From Chiua virens (Eukaryota > Basidiomycota > Agaricomycetes > Boletales > Boletaceae): 64,000 nt of DNA. Below the pieces are notes generated by a model. That model was not told the origin of the DNA and did not search any database. It saw nothing but the letters and a program-made list of their open reading frames with translations. The stretch spans positions 434,001 through 498,000 of the forward strand of contig JAHNUO010000019.1 of the NCBI GenBank assembly GCA_019787685.1, written 5' to 3'. A program made the position numbers and the translations under genes. Shown here piece by piece: positions 26,096-38,212 of the stretch (its first letter is position 1; each line of letters begins with the position of its first letter).

Positions 26096-27338
26096 TGTAC
26101 AGCATGTGAGCTCGGCTTGTTATCTTGGTCGCCCTTTTTGTTATATTTAGCTTGTCCTGCTTATGTATCAGGGTAGATGGTGTACTAGCCTGAGTATGCG
26201 TAGATGCGACTAGAGGTGTGGGTCCGGTTGTGACTTTTGACACGTCTTCGTACAATGGTTCAAATTTCTGAAGGATTCGTTTCCGTCTAAGTCGTGATGA
26301 ACTTATCTTCGAGTTACTCGTTACACCTACAAAAAACACGGTGAATTTGACCCGGTTCGTCATAGTAACAAACATGATTAGATGTGTTCGTGTGGAACAA
26401 TAATCAAACTCTGAATTGGGATCAGGCGGCTGCCAGGTGGCCATTCAAGTTGGATATCGAGCGCTTGAGGCTGGGCTTGGCCCGAGGAGTGCGTGCTGTC
26501 TCCATTCCATCTGCTTCTTTGGAACGACCCGCTGGCGGCGGGCCTGCCACTCGGATCAGATTGTGTTCATATGGCTTTTGAGTGCTTCCCGCCCAGTCTA
26601 TCCACGAGAGACTATTCGTCGCCACAAATTTCGTCACTTCTTTTTTGTCCTTTCACACAGCATCCGAGATTCCCGTCCACCGATATCTGAGGAATTAATG
26701 AGCCTCATCAGATCGGCGGAAGAGTTTCCTGTGACTTAACGGCATAGGTTGTAGTACTTGAAACCCTACCGTTACGACTGGACTCGCTTACTCTGCTTTA
26801 TTTCGTCGGAACCTCAAGTTATAGGTATAATCTAGGTATGTAAGATGTATGAGACTAGAGGAAAAGAGAGCAGAGGGGGAAGCGAAAGTGAATGATCGAT
26901 TACGATGTCCATGAAAGGAAAATTAAGAAACTACTACGTTAGGTAAGAAAAGCTTCGTTACCTAGTAGTACAGGCACGCTATATCCCATCTGAGTCATTG
27001 TATCCGCATGTACACTATTTGGTACTAATGCCATCAAGTTAATGATGCGGCGGGCACTCATATACTCATATCCCTGATTCCCTGCAGATTCTAGGGTAGG
27101 TTTGATGGAACTTTCTCGCAAACTATGTATGTCACACTTTTGCTGTGCAATTACTTAACAGGTTGAATCTTCCGCGTTGGATCGGTGCAGTAACTGCGAT
27201 TAGTCCCCACTGACTCGGGCTCTTAGAGCGTTTGGTACTGCCAACTTCCTTATTCTCCGCTTCGGAGGCAGGCTAAGTACGTATATCTTGGAAGCTGGTC
27301 TCAGATTCCATTGCCCACCGGCACTCTCCCTTCACATC
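26096..27338. other. Intergenic between family copies B and C
   Basis: About 1.2 kb with only short unsupported frames on both strands. No recognisable domain, repeat or RNA gene. Confidence 0.5.
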
Positions 27339-29464
27339 ATGTCACTCTACTGCTGGAAAGGTATCTGCTTTCCCTCTGCTCGCTGCACTCATCTAACTCT
27401 GACTTAATGCAGGCTGCATATTATTTGTTCTGCTTGCATTATATGCAGTAGAATTGCACGCGGTCAACATCTCACAATGTTTCGCAAATATTGTTAGCTG
27501 TGCCGAAAACTCGACCAGTCCAAATTGCACTTCAACAGTGAATATTTCGAGTGTGGAAGCCCTTCCACTACTCAGAACAAGCGATGGCTTTGTTCCTGAC
27601 TCCATAAACACTGCAACTTCCATTTCATACACTGGTTGCACTCAACACTGCGGAAACAATACTGGCACATTCAGCTGGAACGACTTTTCACAACAGTATT
27701 CTGTGTGGCTTCTTCCATATCTTGCTTTGCTCTCTCAGCTTCCATTTGGTGCTCAGCGCAGGATTGATAATCTCATGTCAGCAGTCCTGACGCTCGGCTC
27801 GCCAACCCTTGCTAGCTACTCCCTATATCTTACGCTCCTTAACGCACGATGGGTCAATGACCGCCTATTCGCAAACATTCACTATCCCGGCGCGGCGGTC
27901 CGCCAATCTGTAGTGCAGGCCTTATGTGGTCTCCAACAAGTCCCACTACGTGTCCATCCCGGAAAAGGTGGTCGACTTGAGTCCCTTGTTGTCCTTCCCG
28001 ATAACGACGAGTGGTGGACTACATTGACACAGGAACTCGAATACTCGCATACGTGGTCGATCGCGTCTGCAACATTGATCCTATGGGTGATCATTGCATA
28101 TTTCCTCACCGTTTCCAACTCGATCTCCAATATAGCCAATGATCTCAACATCAATGGAGAAGGAACCGGTTCAGAGTGGCTTTGGCTGCTACCAGTTGTT
28201 GTGGGCTGGTTGATTCTCTGTCCCAAATGCGACTACGGGCGTGTGCTTGACGCATACGATAAAGCGAACAAAAAGGCATTTGTCGCAGATACACATAACC
28301 CCGCGGGAGCTCCTACCCATGTCGCTTTCGACTTCGGTCTTACCATCACTTCCAGTCCGGAATGGGAGTGATGCGCAGACATCATCTCCCCAGACGAGTC
28401 TCGAACCCCTCCGATCTTCAACTATGCAAGAGTATGGTTGTGGGCTCAGAACGTCTACATTACATCTCTATTGTACCGTGCAGCATACGAAAAGTCAAAC
28501 TGTCGTATTGGCGTTGATGGCGCGATTCCGGGGAGTGTGCGGAACGATGTCCCTCGAGAGTGTCGAGTCGGGAACCACGAACAGATTATTCAGTACTGTC
28601 ACTCGGCCTATCACACAAATCCTCAAGCTCCAAGTATTCTTTGGCCCCCTGGGATATTCTATAACATTGTTGTAGCATCTCTGATGGCGCTGCAGTTACA
28701 GTGGGGGACAACATGCGCGGCATTGCTCATGGTCTGGTTTACCCCTACCGTTGTAAGTGTTTCCTAATACGGTACCCCGATGTACTAGCTCAAGATCGTG
28801 GTCTAGGGACTCGGATGCCGTTCGGTCGCCTACTTGATATATGGGGGACTATCTACCTTAGTGTGGATTTTACTTGTCTTGTCCAGCATTCTTGGGTACT
28901 ATGCCCACCATCTACTCAATAGCCCAACTGTCTCTGACGTGGAAGCAACCGGGATGCGACCACCGCCAACACCCCTGTATCTCAATTCGCTCGCAACACT
29001 TAGCTTCGCAGATAACAATCCAAGACTTTCCAACAATGTTGCCATCCCATCTCGTGAAATCCACGCTCCTGGTGATGACACCGTGACGGACAACCCCGAT
29101 TTGGACAAACCCCCAAGTATCACACCCAGCAAACAGTGCTCATATGTTGCAGCTACGTGCTCGGATGATCGCTAGGATTGCGGACTGGCTACGTTGGATA
29201 GGTAAAACAATAGCGATCATCAATGCCATTGGGACCATCTTAAACTCAATCTTGCAATACGCGGGGGTGTACGACAACTGTTATTGCGATTCGAGCAAGT
29301 TCACCTGGGGTCCTCTCGCGTTTGCCGTTGCCGTCCCGTCCCAGAGCGACTTGGATTTGGTGCATAATGCGTGGATTGGTGCGATCGCGCTAGCCTTGAG
29401 TTGCTGTGGGGTGTTTATTGGGTCGGTCTATCTGATGAGGGATTCGCTGCCACGGTCGTCATGA
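27339..29464 (+). pseudogene. Multi-pass membrane protein family, copy C (nonsense plus frameshift)
   Basis: Same architecture as copy B. Exon 1 is MSLYCWK; the Cys-rich ectodomain is CFANIVSCAENSTSPNC; the membrane core and last exon (GLGCRSVAYLIYGG) follow. Two lesions are present. A TGA at 28369-28371 follows SSPEWE where the frame is open again directly after it. A frame change near 29140 precedes LRARMIARIADWLRWIGK. The terminal helix ends DSLPRSS. A short piece of its last exon (DNPDLD.PPS, about 29083-29121) recurs at 32501-32541 next to a repeated downstream flank. Confidence 0.7.
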
Positions 29465-29803
29465 TTCAACCTAGTATATTTGGATGCATCATAATACTAG
29501 TGCATCATGCATCACGTCTCAACTTGAATGTTGCAAAACTCACTTCATTGCCTTTCCGCCGACCTTGAAGCTTGTGTTTGTTTTATCCTATCTTCAGTGT
29601 TTCCTCCGACTCGCATGCCGCTTTGTTGAGTTTTTCCAAGTTCCTTGAGTAGTTAGTAGGGACCTCGAACCTATGACTCTGTACGTGTAGTATGGAGAAG
29701 ATAATCTAGTCACGATAATCCAGAAAACTTACGATGCTGTGCAAAGTAGCCATATCGTTGTGACAATCTGTCACACTGCGTGAGTTGACTTTTTGTCGTC
29801 CCC

Positions 29804-30310
29804 TCAGGCTCACGATTCTGGATCGATGATCATTGAATCATCTCTGTGCTTAGCATGCGCAGACCATATCTCTCTGTGACAACCGTGATTTGTAACAGGT
29901 GCAAGAACTTGAAGCTACCATGCAGCTCGTTGTATGTGGACCCTATCTAATTACCTGCCGAACATGCAATGTTGAAATGAGGGTTTGAAACGCCATGAAC
30001 TGTCCCAGGTCTGCTTCCACCTTTCCGCCCAAGTTTCTTTCCCTTTCTACCTGCAGTTTCCCTGGCAACGATTTGTTTTTGCTCACTTAGGCATGTTTTG
30101 TTTTGTAAAGCACTTCAGTGATTGAGCTAACAAATTCGGTCGGTCAGATGCTTGCAAGGCGGATTTGACGGCAGCCTGATTGACCATTTATCCGCAACTC
30201 TTGTACAGCAAGTGGCAGTGGCTGCCATCATGGACCGTCTCCCAACAATATAATATCTGCCACAGCACAGGTTTGTCATTCTCGGCTGTGCAATTACATA
30301 CGCGGATATC
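29804..30310 (+). repeat. Direct repeat unit 1 (with 32545-33050)
   Basis: About 500 bp downstream of copy C, starting at CCTCAGGCTCACGATTCTGG, repeated with minor changes at 32545-33050. The two units bracket the minus-strand PD-(D/E)XK-like gene. Unit 2 carries an extra short piece of copy C coding sequence directly before it, so the repeat arose by duplicating copy C's 3' flank with an internal deletion. Confidence 0.85.
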
Positions 30311-31025
30311 GTCGGGATGCGTGCTGCCTAGGCACTTATGTATATATCATGAATGGCAGTCATTCTCTCCCCGATTCAGGACCGCCACAGATGACCTTAG
30401 ATCAGACGGAGTGAGCCCTTGTGAGGGCCGGGGACTCGACAGCAACTCTCTTATTCATCTAAGTACAGGCTAGCGATATATATCTATTTGATCGCGATGG
30501 TCTGTGCACGACTCAGATGTGTAATCTGTTAGTCTCGTGTGATTCGACCGAGCTTGGTTTGCTCGTATTTGCACTAGTGACCGATGGTCTGTCTTCAACA
30601 AAGTTAATTGACTTACATTGAGTCCGAGACTCTGGGTCAAAGTGCACGCCGGCATCAGGGAGCAGTGACTGTCCCATTAGTTGGTAACAGAAATCAAGTA
30701 CAGGCGCCTCTCTCATAACCCATACCCTTGGGATAGAGTCCAGGCCCCAGGGTGTGGATTTTTGGAGTATTGGGTTCAAACACGCATGAGGCCCTGAGGA
30801 ATGGCAATAATGTTGATGCATACGCCAGGCTCACATACAAACTATAGCATAGTAGAAGAGCTATTTACAAGCGAAAAAGTTGATGACTGTTTCACTTTCC
30901 ATACTCTGCTTCCCCTTTCCATGTGGCTGCCAGTGGGTCATCCATACCCATGGTGCAACTTGAAATGAATTGGGGCAGGATAGACGAGGCGAGAAACAAG
31001 AGGTGGCATGAGCACAATGAGAGCA

Positions 31026-32284
31026 TCACCTCCGACCTCTACTCGACCCCAAACAGACCGGTCGTAGTGGGCCGCAGCTAAAAAGATTGGCATCGTCCGT
31101 GAGAGGTAGATATGCATATCCAGAAAAGCCTACCCATTCACAAACGAGCAGTACAATCTCGCGCAAGTCTGCGTCGGAGGCCGCCACACTCTCTCTGCTC
31201 AGAAGACGGGGGGGCGAATCATAGTACGTTAGCGTCCCATTTTCCGATTTCAAGATAAAGAAAATCCATGTTTGTCCATCAGATAGACAGAAACGGACCT
31301 CTGGAAGCCTGGAAGGGAAACCTCAGAAAACGAAGTAAAGCAGACAGAAGCAACGTACTTCGCGGTCTTCAGCAGCGCAATCGCCTGACTAACAGCTTCT
31401 GGAATATAGGAGGCTAAATCCCGCTCACCCTGACGCTTGGCTTCAACTAAGAGCAGGCGACCTTTCGCAATTTCGATTGCATCCTCTCTATATCCACCAG
31501 GAAGGAGTAAGCGGCCTGGAAGATCGTGAAGTAATTCGCAGAATGAATTTGACAACTTGACTCACTCTTATAGTCCTTTAAGTCGTCATACTGAATAATC
31601 GCATAGTCCACGCTACCGCTCAGCCACAGCTCATATCCCGAAACGGGGTGAGATATTTGGACTCCATCTCTCGGAGTAATCCTCATCTCAGGTAGAATAG
31701 CAACGCCGCTCTTTTCGGTTGAGACAATCTCCGCCAACGCGAGTACTACTGCGTCAAGAACCATGCGTGAACCTGGTTCATACTATGAGAAAGTATTCAT
31801 CATCTAAATTAGACGAACACATAATTAAGACAGGACTCACATCCATGTTCACGCGTGCAGTAGATTTTTTTGATGCGGGAGTGGAGATCTACAATTTCTG
31901 CATGTGCAGCAGCGTTTGTCGTCAGGTCCTTTGTTAACTCAGCCAGTTTCACGCGCTCGAAATAGAGACGTTTCCGTTCGATACCAGCGTTCTTGAGATC
32001 TTCATGTTTAATGGCTGAGAAAGTCATTCTCTGGAGAAACACCCAATTAGTCACGTTACATATAACTCGAGGAATAGGAACCATACTGGCTTCTTGGCAC
32101 CCTGGAGGATGGCCTCCAGTACACGGACATGTTCCCAGATCTCTGTAATCTCCGCCCGAGTTTCTTCAATCCCATCCAACTCTTCTTTGAGGGATTCGAG
32201 GCAATTCAACGCCATCCTCATCTTCGAAAGGTCGACAGGGGAGTCCTGCAAACTGCGTTTACGCTTGTGGGATTTTCCCGCCAT
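31026..32284 (-). CDS. PD-(D/E)XK nuclease-like protein
   Basis: Minus-strand gene with about five exons. The start at 32284 opens MAGKSHKRKRSLQDSPVDLS, a basic, possibly nuclear-targeted N-terminus. Alpha-helical segments follow (EELDGIEETRAEITEIWEHV, then KRLYFERVKLAELTKDL). The C-terminal half has an acidic strand followed by an E-x-K strand: SGSVDYAIIQYDD and, about 25 residues on after splicing, GRLLLVEAKRQ. That spacing fits the D...ExK core of PD-(D/E)XK nucleases (inference from motif only). It ends after a Cys-containing beta-rich segment at 31026. I see no lesion. The gene is unrelated to the flanking membrane-protein family and lies inside a direct-repeat bracket. Confidence 0.5.
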
Positions 32285-32500
32285 ATGACGGCTGAGGCTA
32301 GAAAATCTGGCTTTCCGCCAGTTTGGCACTGCGAAAAAAGAAAGATTATGTTTGAGAAGGATTTGCCACGGATATTGGGATTCGTCGGAGATTCTATCCT
32401 AATCCGTCCCTCATCGATCATCCGTCGCCACTTAGGATCTCATCGTAACCCTACATCCTTCACAGATTCTACATAGATCCTTGCCAGGGGAGTTACAGCT

Positions 32501-33050
32501 GGTCGTGACGGACAACCCCGATTTGGACGAACCCCCAAGTTGCCTCAGGCTCACGATTCTGGATCGATGATCGTTGAATCGTCTCTGTGCTTAGCATGCG
32601 CAGACCATATCTCTCGGTGACAACCGTGATTTGTAACAGGTGCAAGAACTTGAATCTACCATGCAGCTTGTTGTATGTGTACCCCATCTAATTACCTGCC
32701 GAACATGCAACGTTGAAATGAGGGTCCCACCGTGAACTGTCCCAGGTCTGCTTCCACCTTTCCGCCCAAGTTTCTTTTCTTTTATACCTGCAGTTGCCCT
32801 GGCAACGATCTGTTTTCGCTAACTTAGGCATGTTTTGTTTTGTAAAGCACTTCAGTGATTGAGCTAACAAATTCGGTCGGTCAGATAGGCTTGCAAGGCG
32901 GATTTGACGGCAGCCTGATTGACCATTTATCCGCAACTCTTGTACAGCAAGTGGCAGTGGCTGCCATCATGACCGTCTCCCAACAATATAATATCTGCCA
33001 CAGCACAGGTTTGTCATTTTCGGCTGTGCAATTACATACGCGGATCCCGT
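32501..33050 (+). repeat. Direct repeat unit 2, with a fragment of copy C
   Basis: 32501-32541 matches the end of the variable loop of copy C (GTGACGGACAACCCCGATTT). It runs without a break into the repeat that begins at 32545, which matches 29804-30310. The intervening 3' end of copy C is missing here. Confidence 0.8.
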
Positions 33051-33183
33051 CGGGAGGTCCTAACAACACTGGTTCTCCATTCTCGTCCAGGTGATGCCGA
33101 CGACCGCACACGACTCCCGCGCTGACTCCGCGCTGGCGGGAACTGCTTATATACATGCTTCAAATCGGCCATCTTCTCTCCAC

Positions 33184-35436
33184 ATGTCACTACACCACCA
33201 GAAAGGTATTTTCTTGTGTTTCTACGCTAGACCACCCGATTCTAACCTACATTTAACAGCCCATATCTTACTTATTCTGCTTGCATTGTATTCAGCAGAA
33301 TCGCTGGCCTCGACTATCCCACAGTGTTTCGAAAATGTAATCAGCTGTGCTGAAAATTCAAGCAGCCTAGAATGCACCTCGAGCTTAAACATCTCGAGCA
33401 CGACCGCCCTCTCCGTTCTACGAACCAGTGATGGCTCCCTTATCCTACCCGAACTCGGCTCTATACAAGGGGCAACCGCGCTTGCCTATGGTGGCTGCCT
33501 AAAATACTGTGGACCGGGAAGTCAGGAGCCATTTAACTGGAACGACTTTGCGCAAGAGTATACCACATGGCTCCTTCCCTATCTTGCTCTCCTCTCCCAG
33601 CTTCCCTTCGGTGCTCGGCGCAGGACAGATGACCTTATGTCCGCAATCTTAACACTTGGCTCGCCCACCCTCGCTGGCTACTCGCTGTACCTGACCCTCC
33701 TTAACGCACGATGGGTCAACGACTACATGTTCGCAGACATTCATTATCCTAGCGCCGCGGTCCGTCGGTCTGTGGTACGGGTCTTAAGCAATCTCCAACA
33801 AGTCCCTTTACGCGTTCATCCCAGAGGAAGTGGCCAATTCGAATCACTCGTCGTCCATCCAGATAACGATGAGTGGTGGAATATTTTCGCAGAGGAGCTC
33901 GAATACTCACAGACGTGGTCGATTGCGTCTGTAACATCGATCCTCTGGGTGATGACCGCATATCTCCTTAGTGTCGCCTATGCTATCTCCAATCTAACCG
34001 GTAATTACCGGAATGGAGAGGGCACGGCGTCAGGTTTGCTTTGGCTGTTGCCAGTTGTCGTGGGTTGGTTGATTCTATCACCCAAGTGCGACTACAGACG
34101 CGTACTTGACGCGTACAACAGGGCTAATCGAAGGGCGTTCGTTGCGAACTCTGTTGGAATAACTACTACTCACGTGACCGCCAACTTTGGCCTGACCATT
34201 TCTCCTAGTCCACCTTGGGAGCAGTGCACCAACATCATTCCCCAGATGAGTCTCGAATCCCTCCGATCTTCAACTATGCGAGAGTATGGCTGTGGGCTCA
34301 GAACGTCCATGTCACATCCTTATTCTACCGTGTAGCATCCAAAAAATCGAATCGTCGGGTTGGCGTGGATGGCAAGCAGTTTCCCGGAAATGTATGCAAT
34401 GATGTTCCTCGAGAGTGCCGACTTGGGAATCTGGATCAAATCAACAATTACTGTCGCCCGGGTGATCACGAATACCATAGTGTTCTTTTGCCCCGGGGTA
34501 TTTTCTATAATATGATTATAGCGTCCCTGATGGGACTACAACTACAATGGGGAACGACCAGTGCGGCGCTTCTCGGATCTTGGTTTACACCGACTATAGT
34601 GAGTGTGTCGTACAAAGCACCAATTTCTCCCCTGACGATTGTTGTTATAGGGAATGGGATGCCGTTCTCTTATGTATTTGCTGTACGGGCTACTATCTAC
34701 CACAGTGTGGATCCTGCTGGTCTCGTCCAGCGTCCTTGGGTACTACGCCCATCACCTCAATAGTCCATCTGCTTCAAGTTCTGACATGGAAAGTACCGGA
34801 CTATCCTCACCTCCTCCACACCCTCAATTGCCCATAACTGCCGGTCTCACTGACATGGAAAGTACCGGACTAACCTCACCTCCTCCACGCCCTCAATCGT
34901 CCACAACTGCCGGTCTCGCTGACATGGAAAGCACCGGACCATCCTCACCTCCTCCACGCCCTCAATCGTCCATAACTGCCAGTCTCACTGACGTTGAACT
35001 TTCAAACGACCATGCCTTCCCACTGCAAGAAATTCATGCACCTAATCGTGACACTGGCAACCCTAACTTGAATTCGGACAGACCCGCGAGTATCGCGCCC
35101 ATCGAACCTGAACATGACCATGCAACGCGGACGTACGCTCGGACGCTCGGACGGCTTTCTAATTGGTTGCGTTGGATAGGCAAGACGATCGCCATCCTTA
35201 ATGCCATCGGCTCTATTGTGAACGCGCTTTCCGAATATGCGGGGGTATACGGCACCTGCTTTTGTGATGCGAGCGTGTTCACCTGGGGTTCCAACGCGTC
35301 TACGGTGTTGGCGCCATCCTCGAATGATTATGATTTGCTGGAGCGTGCGTGGTACATTGGGCTCGCACTCGCGTTGAGTAGTTGCGGGGTATTCGTTGGG
35401 TCGATTTTTTTGGTGAGAGATTCGTTGCCGTCGTGA
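33184..35436 (+). pseudogene. Multi-pass membrane protein family, copy D (frameshift; triplicated loop)
   Basis: Exon 1 (MSLHHQK, 33184) is joined across an intron to AHILLILLALYSAESLAS and the ectodomain CFENVISCAENSSSLEC. The membrane core is open to about 34238, where one base is missing in the ISPDES segment and the frame shifts to a short stop at 34335. The correct frame resumes and continues to the last exon (GMGCRSLMYLLYG), ending RDSLPS at 35436. Its variable loop carries three 69-bp tandem units (34783-34989), unlike the other copies. Apart from the frameshift it looks functional. Confidence 0.7.
34783..34989 (+). repeat. Three 69-bp in-frame tandem repeats in the copy D loop
   Basis: Three consecutive 69-bp units starting at 34783, 34852 and 34921. 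Each encodes 23 residues beginning DMESTG and containing SPPPxPQ. The lengths are exact multiples of three, so the loop expands without breaking the frame. Other family copies have a single, different loop here. Confidence 0.9.
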
Positions 35437-35922
35437 CGTATGTTAGCGTTATGATCGACTTTGACTGTATGTCGTGTTTGAGGATTCAATGCGATTATAG
35501 ATATAGTTGGAGTCCAAATTGCTTACTTTTGATTTCATTAAAAATAGGTGTTCGTACGGTCCTAGATTTTTGTACAATACGATATTCAATTGGAAAAGAA
35601 TAACAGGTGCGCTCCGAGGGGGGCATCAATTCTCTCGGAACTCTCCGCCTCTGAGTCGGCGCCTTCTCCTTACTCAGGCTGGTCTTCCCTCGAAACAGAT
35701 CAAAGAAATTTCTTCTGAAAGCTCAACGAAGCCGATGATTGGTTGAGAACTACATGTCCTATGTACAAGTTACCGAGATGCCAGTGCAATCTCGATCTGA
35801 AACTCTGATAAATCTATAATACTCTATTGAATCTTCCGACGTGTGACGCGAACAAATCGGATTCCAAATCTCCTCTACGCTGGTAAATTGTCGGAGGCAC
35901 CGTTTCAGGTCCCTTTCGAAAA
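35437..35922. other. Intergenic, 3' ends of copy D and GST
   Basis: Convergent gap between copy D (plus) and the GST gene (minus). AT-rich, no gene seen. Confidence 0.6.
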
Positions 35923-36829
35923 TCAGAACACGTCCATATATGCCTTGCATCGCTCTCGCAACCTAGCCCACCGTCCTCCATCCCACTCCCTGACCCTCGC
36001 CCACCCATCATGCGGCGCGACCTTTTCGATCCAGATCAAGATGGAACAGATGGCAAAGTCGGCGTACGTGAGCTCGTGGCCCGTGACCACAAGCCCGTCC
36101 GACTCGCCATCGCCGATATTTTTATCCAGGATCTGCGCGAGGAATGCGAATTGGGATTGGACGGCCGTCCATTGGTGGGCTCTGTTCGACGGGGCCAGGC
36201 GGGGCGTCGAGGCGTCGCCAAACCCATCTCCTGCATGCTCTCCCATACTGATATCATGATCACCCTCGGGCCCGACACGCACTTGAAAGTGGTTCTGCAC
36301 GTGCACGGGCAACTGCCGATGACTGAGCGGGATCAGGATGGGTAGGAGGGGCTGTACGAAGACCTCGGTGATGTGATGCACGAAGAGCGTCTGGAGTGCG
36401 CGAGTGCCTTCGGGGATGACTGGACGTGCTGGGTACGTGCGTTCGAGGTACTCTGCGATCGTGTTGGCGTGGGTGAGCACGACGGGGCGGGGTTGGGAGA
36501 CGACAGAGCCGGAGGGATCGAGGTAGGAGCTCGCGATGGCGGTTGGGTCGAAGATCGCGGGAAGGGTGTAGACGGGTCGGCCGTCGGGACGGACGGAGGT
36601 GGGTGGGGCGTTAATGGCGCGTAAGGTGTTTTCGACGTCTGGGAACTCGACCCAACACGTGCGGTAGGGAAGACGTTTGTAATTGAGGAGGAGCCTGATG
36701 AATGATAAGCTGCAGGCTCGGAAAGGTGGAATGATAGGGGTGAGCTAACCTTATCCGCCAGATATTGGGTGCCCAAGGTTGTGGACTGGTGGACGGTACA
36801 TCATACAGAATGATCATTGGTTGAGACAT
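35923..36829 (-). CDS. Glutathione S-transferase, etherase-type (GTE/FuA-like)
   Basis: Start at 36829 gives MSQPMIILYDVPSTSPQPWA, typical of fungal GSTs related to bacterial LigE-type etherases. One intron at about 36751-36698 joins NIWRIR to LLLNYKRLPYRTCWVEFPDV. The N-terminal thioredoxin fold includes the DGRPVYTLPAI cis-Pro region. The remainder is the all-helical C-terminal domain (ADFAICSILIWIEKV), ending MDVF with TGA at 35923. It conjugates or cleaves with glutathione in the cytosol. In wood- and litter-related fungi such enzymes deal with lignin-derived or toxic aromatics (family knowledge). No lesion seen. It faces ATG13 head-to-head across 1.4 kb. Confidence 0.8.
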
Positions 36830-38212
36830 AGCGTGCAAGCAGAATCGGCACACCGTACTGACGCATTATTTATCTTGTACCTTGAAGAGGACGCTGGTTG
36901 GAATGTGCCGACGTCGTACAGTCAAATCGATGACTCGTAACATGCTGTATACATGACCTGACCAAGGGTCCATGAAGAAACCACCGATATGCGTCGCAGT
37001 CAATGGTTCGGGATGAACGCAGTTATTGACCGGATGGCTGTTGTAATCAAGCGACGTGCATGCGGTAACTCCCTTGTGGCAAGATGATCAGGGATACTGT
37101 GCAAATCCGGTAGTCCATGACGACAGCGGATGGCAAGGTAGTATGAAATCTCCGTTGCGCCAGCCTGAGAACACCCGCGTACGAGAGTTTGATGATAGGG
37201 ACGACCTGAACATGCCGGATCCGAGACTGTCAGTGGGGGACAATAAAATCATCCGTTCTATATGGTGCTGTGTGGGCATTTTCCGCGATGTTCAAGAAAC
37301 GTACAGGTGCGTACAAGTGCTGTGGAGAATTGAATTGACCCCAACCACGATGGATGCCTAAAAAGGAAAGGAAAGGGCGGGCCCCTGAATACGGTCTGTG
37401 TGGCGTCGGGCACAGCTCGGGCGTAACATCCAAATGAGATAACAACACAGCAGAGCTGCGCCTCTGTAAGAGCCATGATACCCAAACCTGGAAGGTTGTT
37501 CTGAGATGTTTCCAACACGAAGCTTGCAATGCGGAGTTTTATTAGTTTCACGGCGATGTTCGATTGCCGACGTATGAGCAATTTATCGAGGATGCTATCG
37601 GGGGTGGCCACTACCGATATTCACCCATGAACAGAGACCGGTCGGCGCCGACGTAGATGACCGACAAGAGCCAAACTGATAATGAAGGCACATTCAATGT
37701 GAGATTTTAAGTTGAAATGACGTCGCCTGCCAGGCAATGAGACGAAAGTACTAGTTGGTATTGAGGGGACCTATGGGGCGATTGCAGCGTTATGGTCTGT
37801 CAATTCTGAGTCAACGGGAAGCCGTGTGTTGATGATCAGCACGGAAATGAACGTCTGTTCACATGCCAATGATGGCTGGAAATCGAGCACGTTCATATCC
37901 AAGGTCATATGGCTTTCGGTCTGAAATATGGCAGCGCAATTGTGATGTCGACGGGAGAGCGCGTCAGAATCGCCCACCTAACCACGACCGTGGGTATACG
38001 CGAGCTTGCGCCGCTGAAACAAGCCAATGATTTCCCAATTATAATACACGTTGCATACCAGACTGGCCATTGCAAAACGAGCCACGACAATTGAGGTGTT
38101 GATTACGTTATCTTATAGAATCTGCTCATGTTTTGATTTACCTCCTCTATGTACTGTAATGTCGTTCCACCTCTAATTCACTACAGCCTACACCGCTAGA
38201 CTCGTCAACGCC
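36830..38212. other. Divergent intergenic region, GST / ATG13
   Basis: About 1.4 kb between two divergent genes, so it should hold both promoters. I see only short unsupported frames and no recognisable regulatory motif. Confidence 0.5.

Noticed and set aside
30513..30821. Possible tRNA-like or small ORF region
   Set aside because: No cloverleaf with a T-loop motif could be drawn and the frame has no support.
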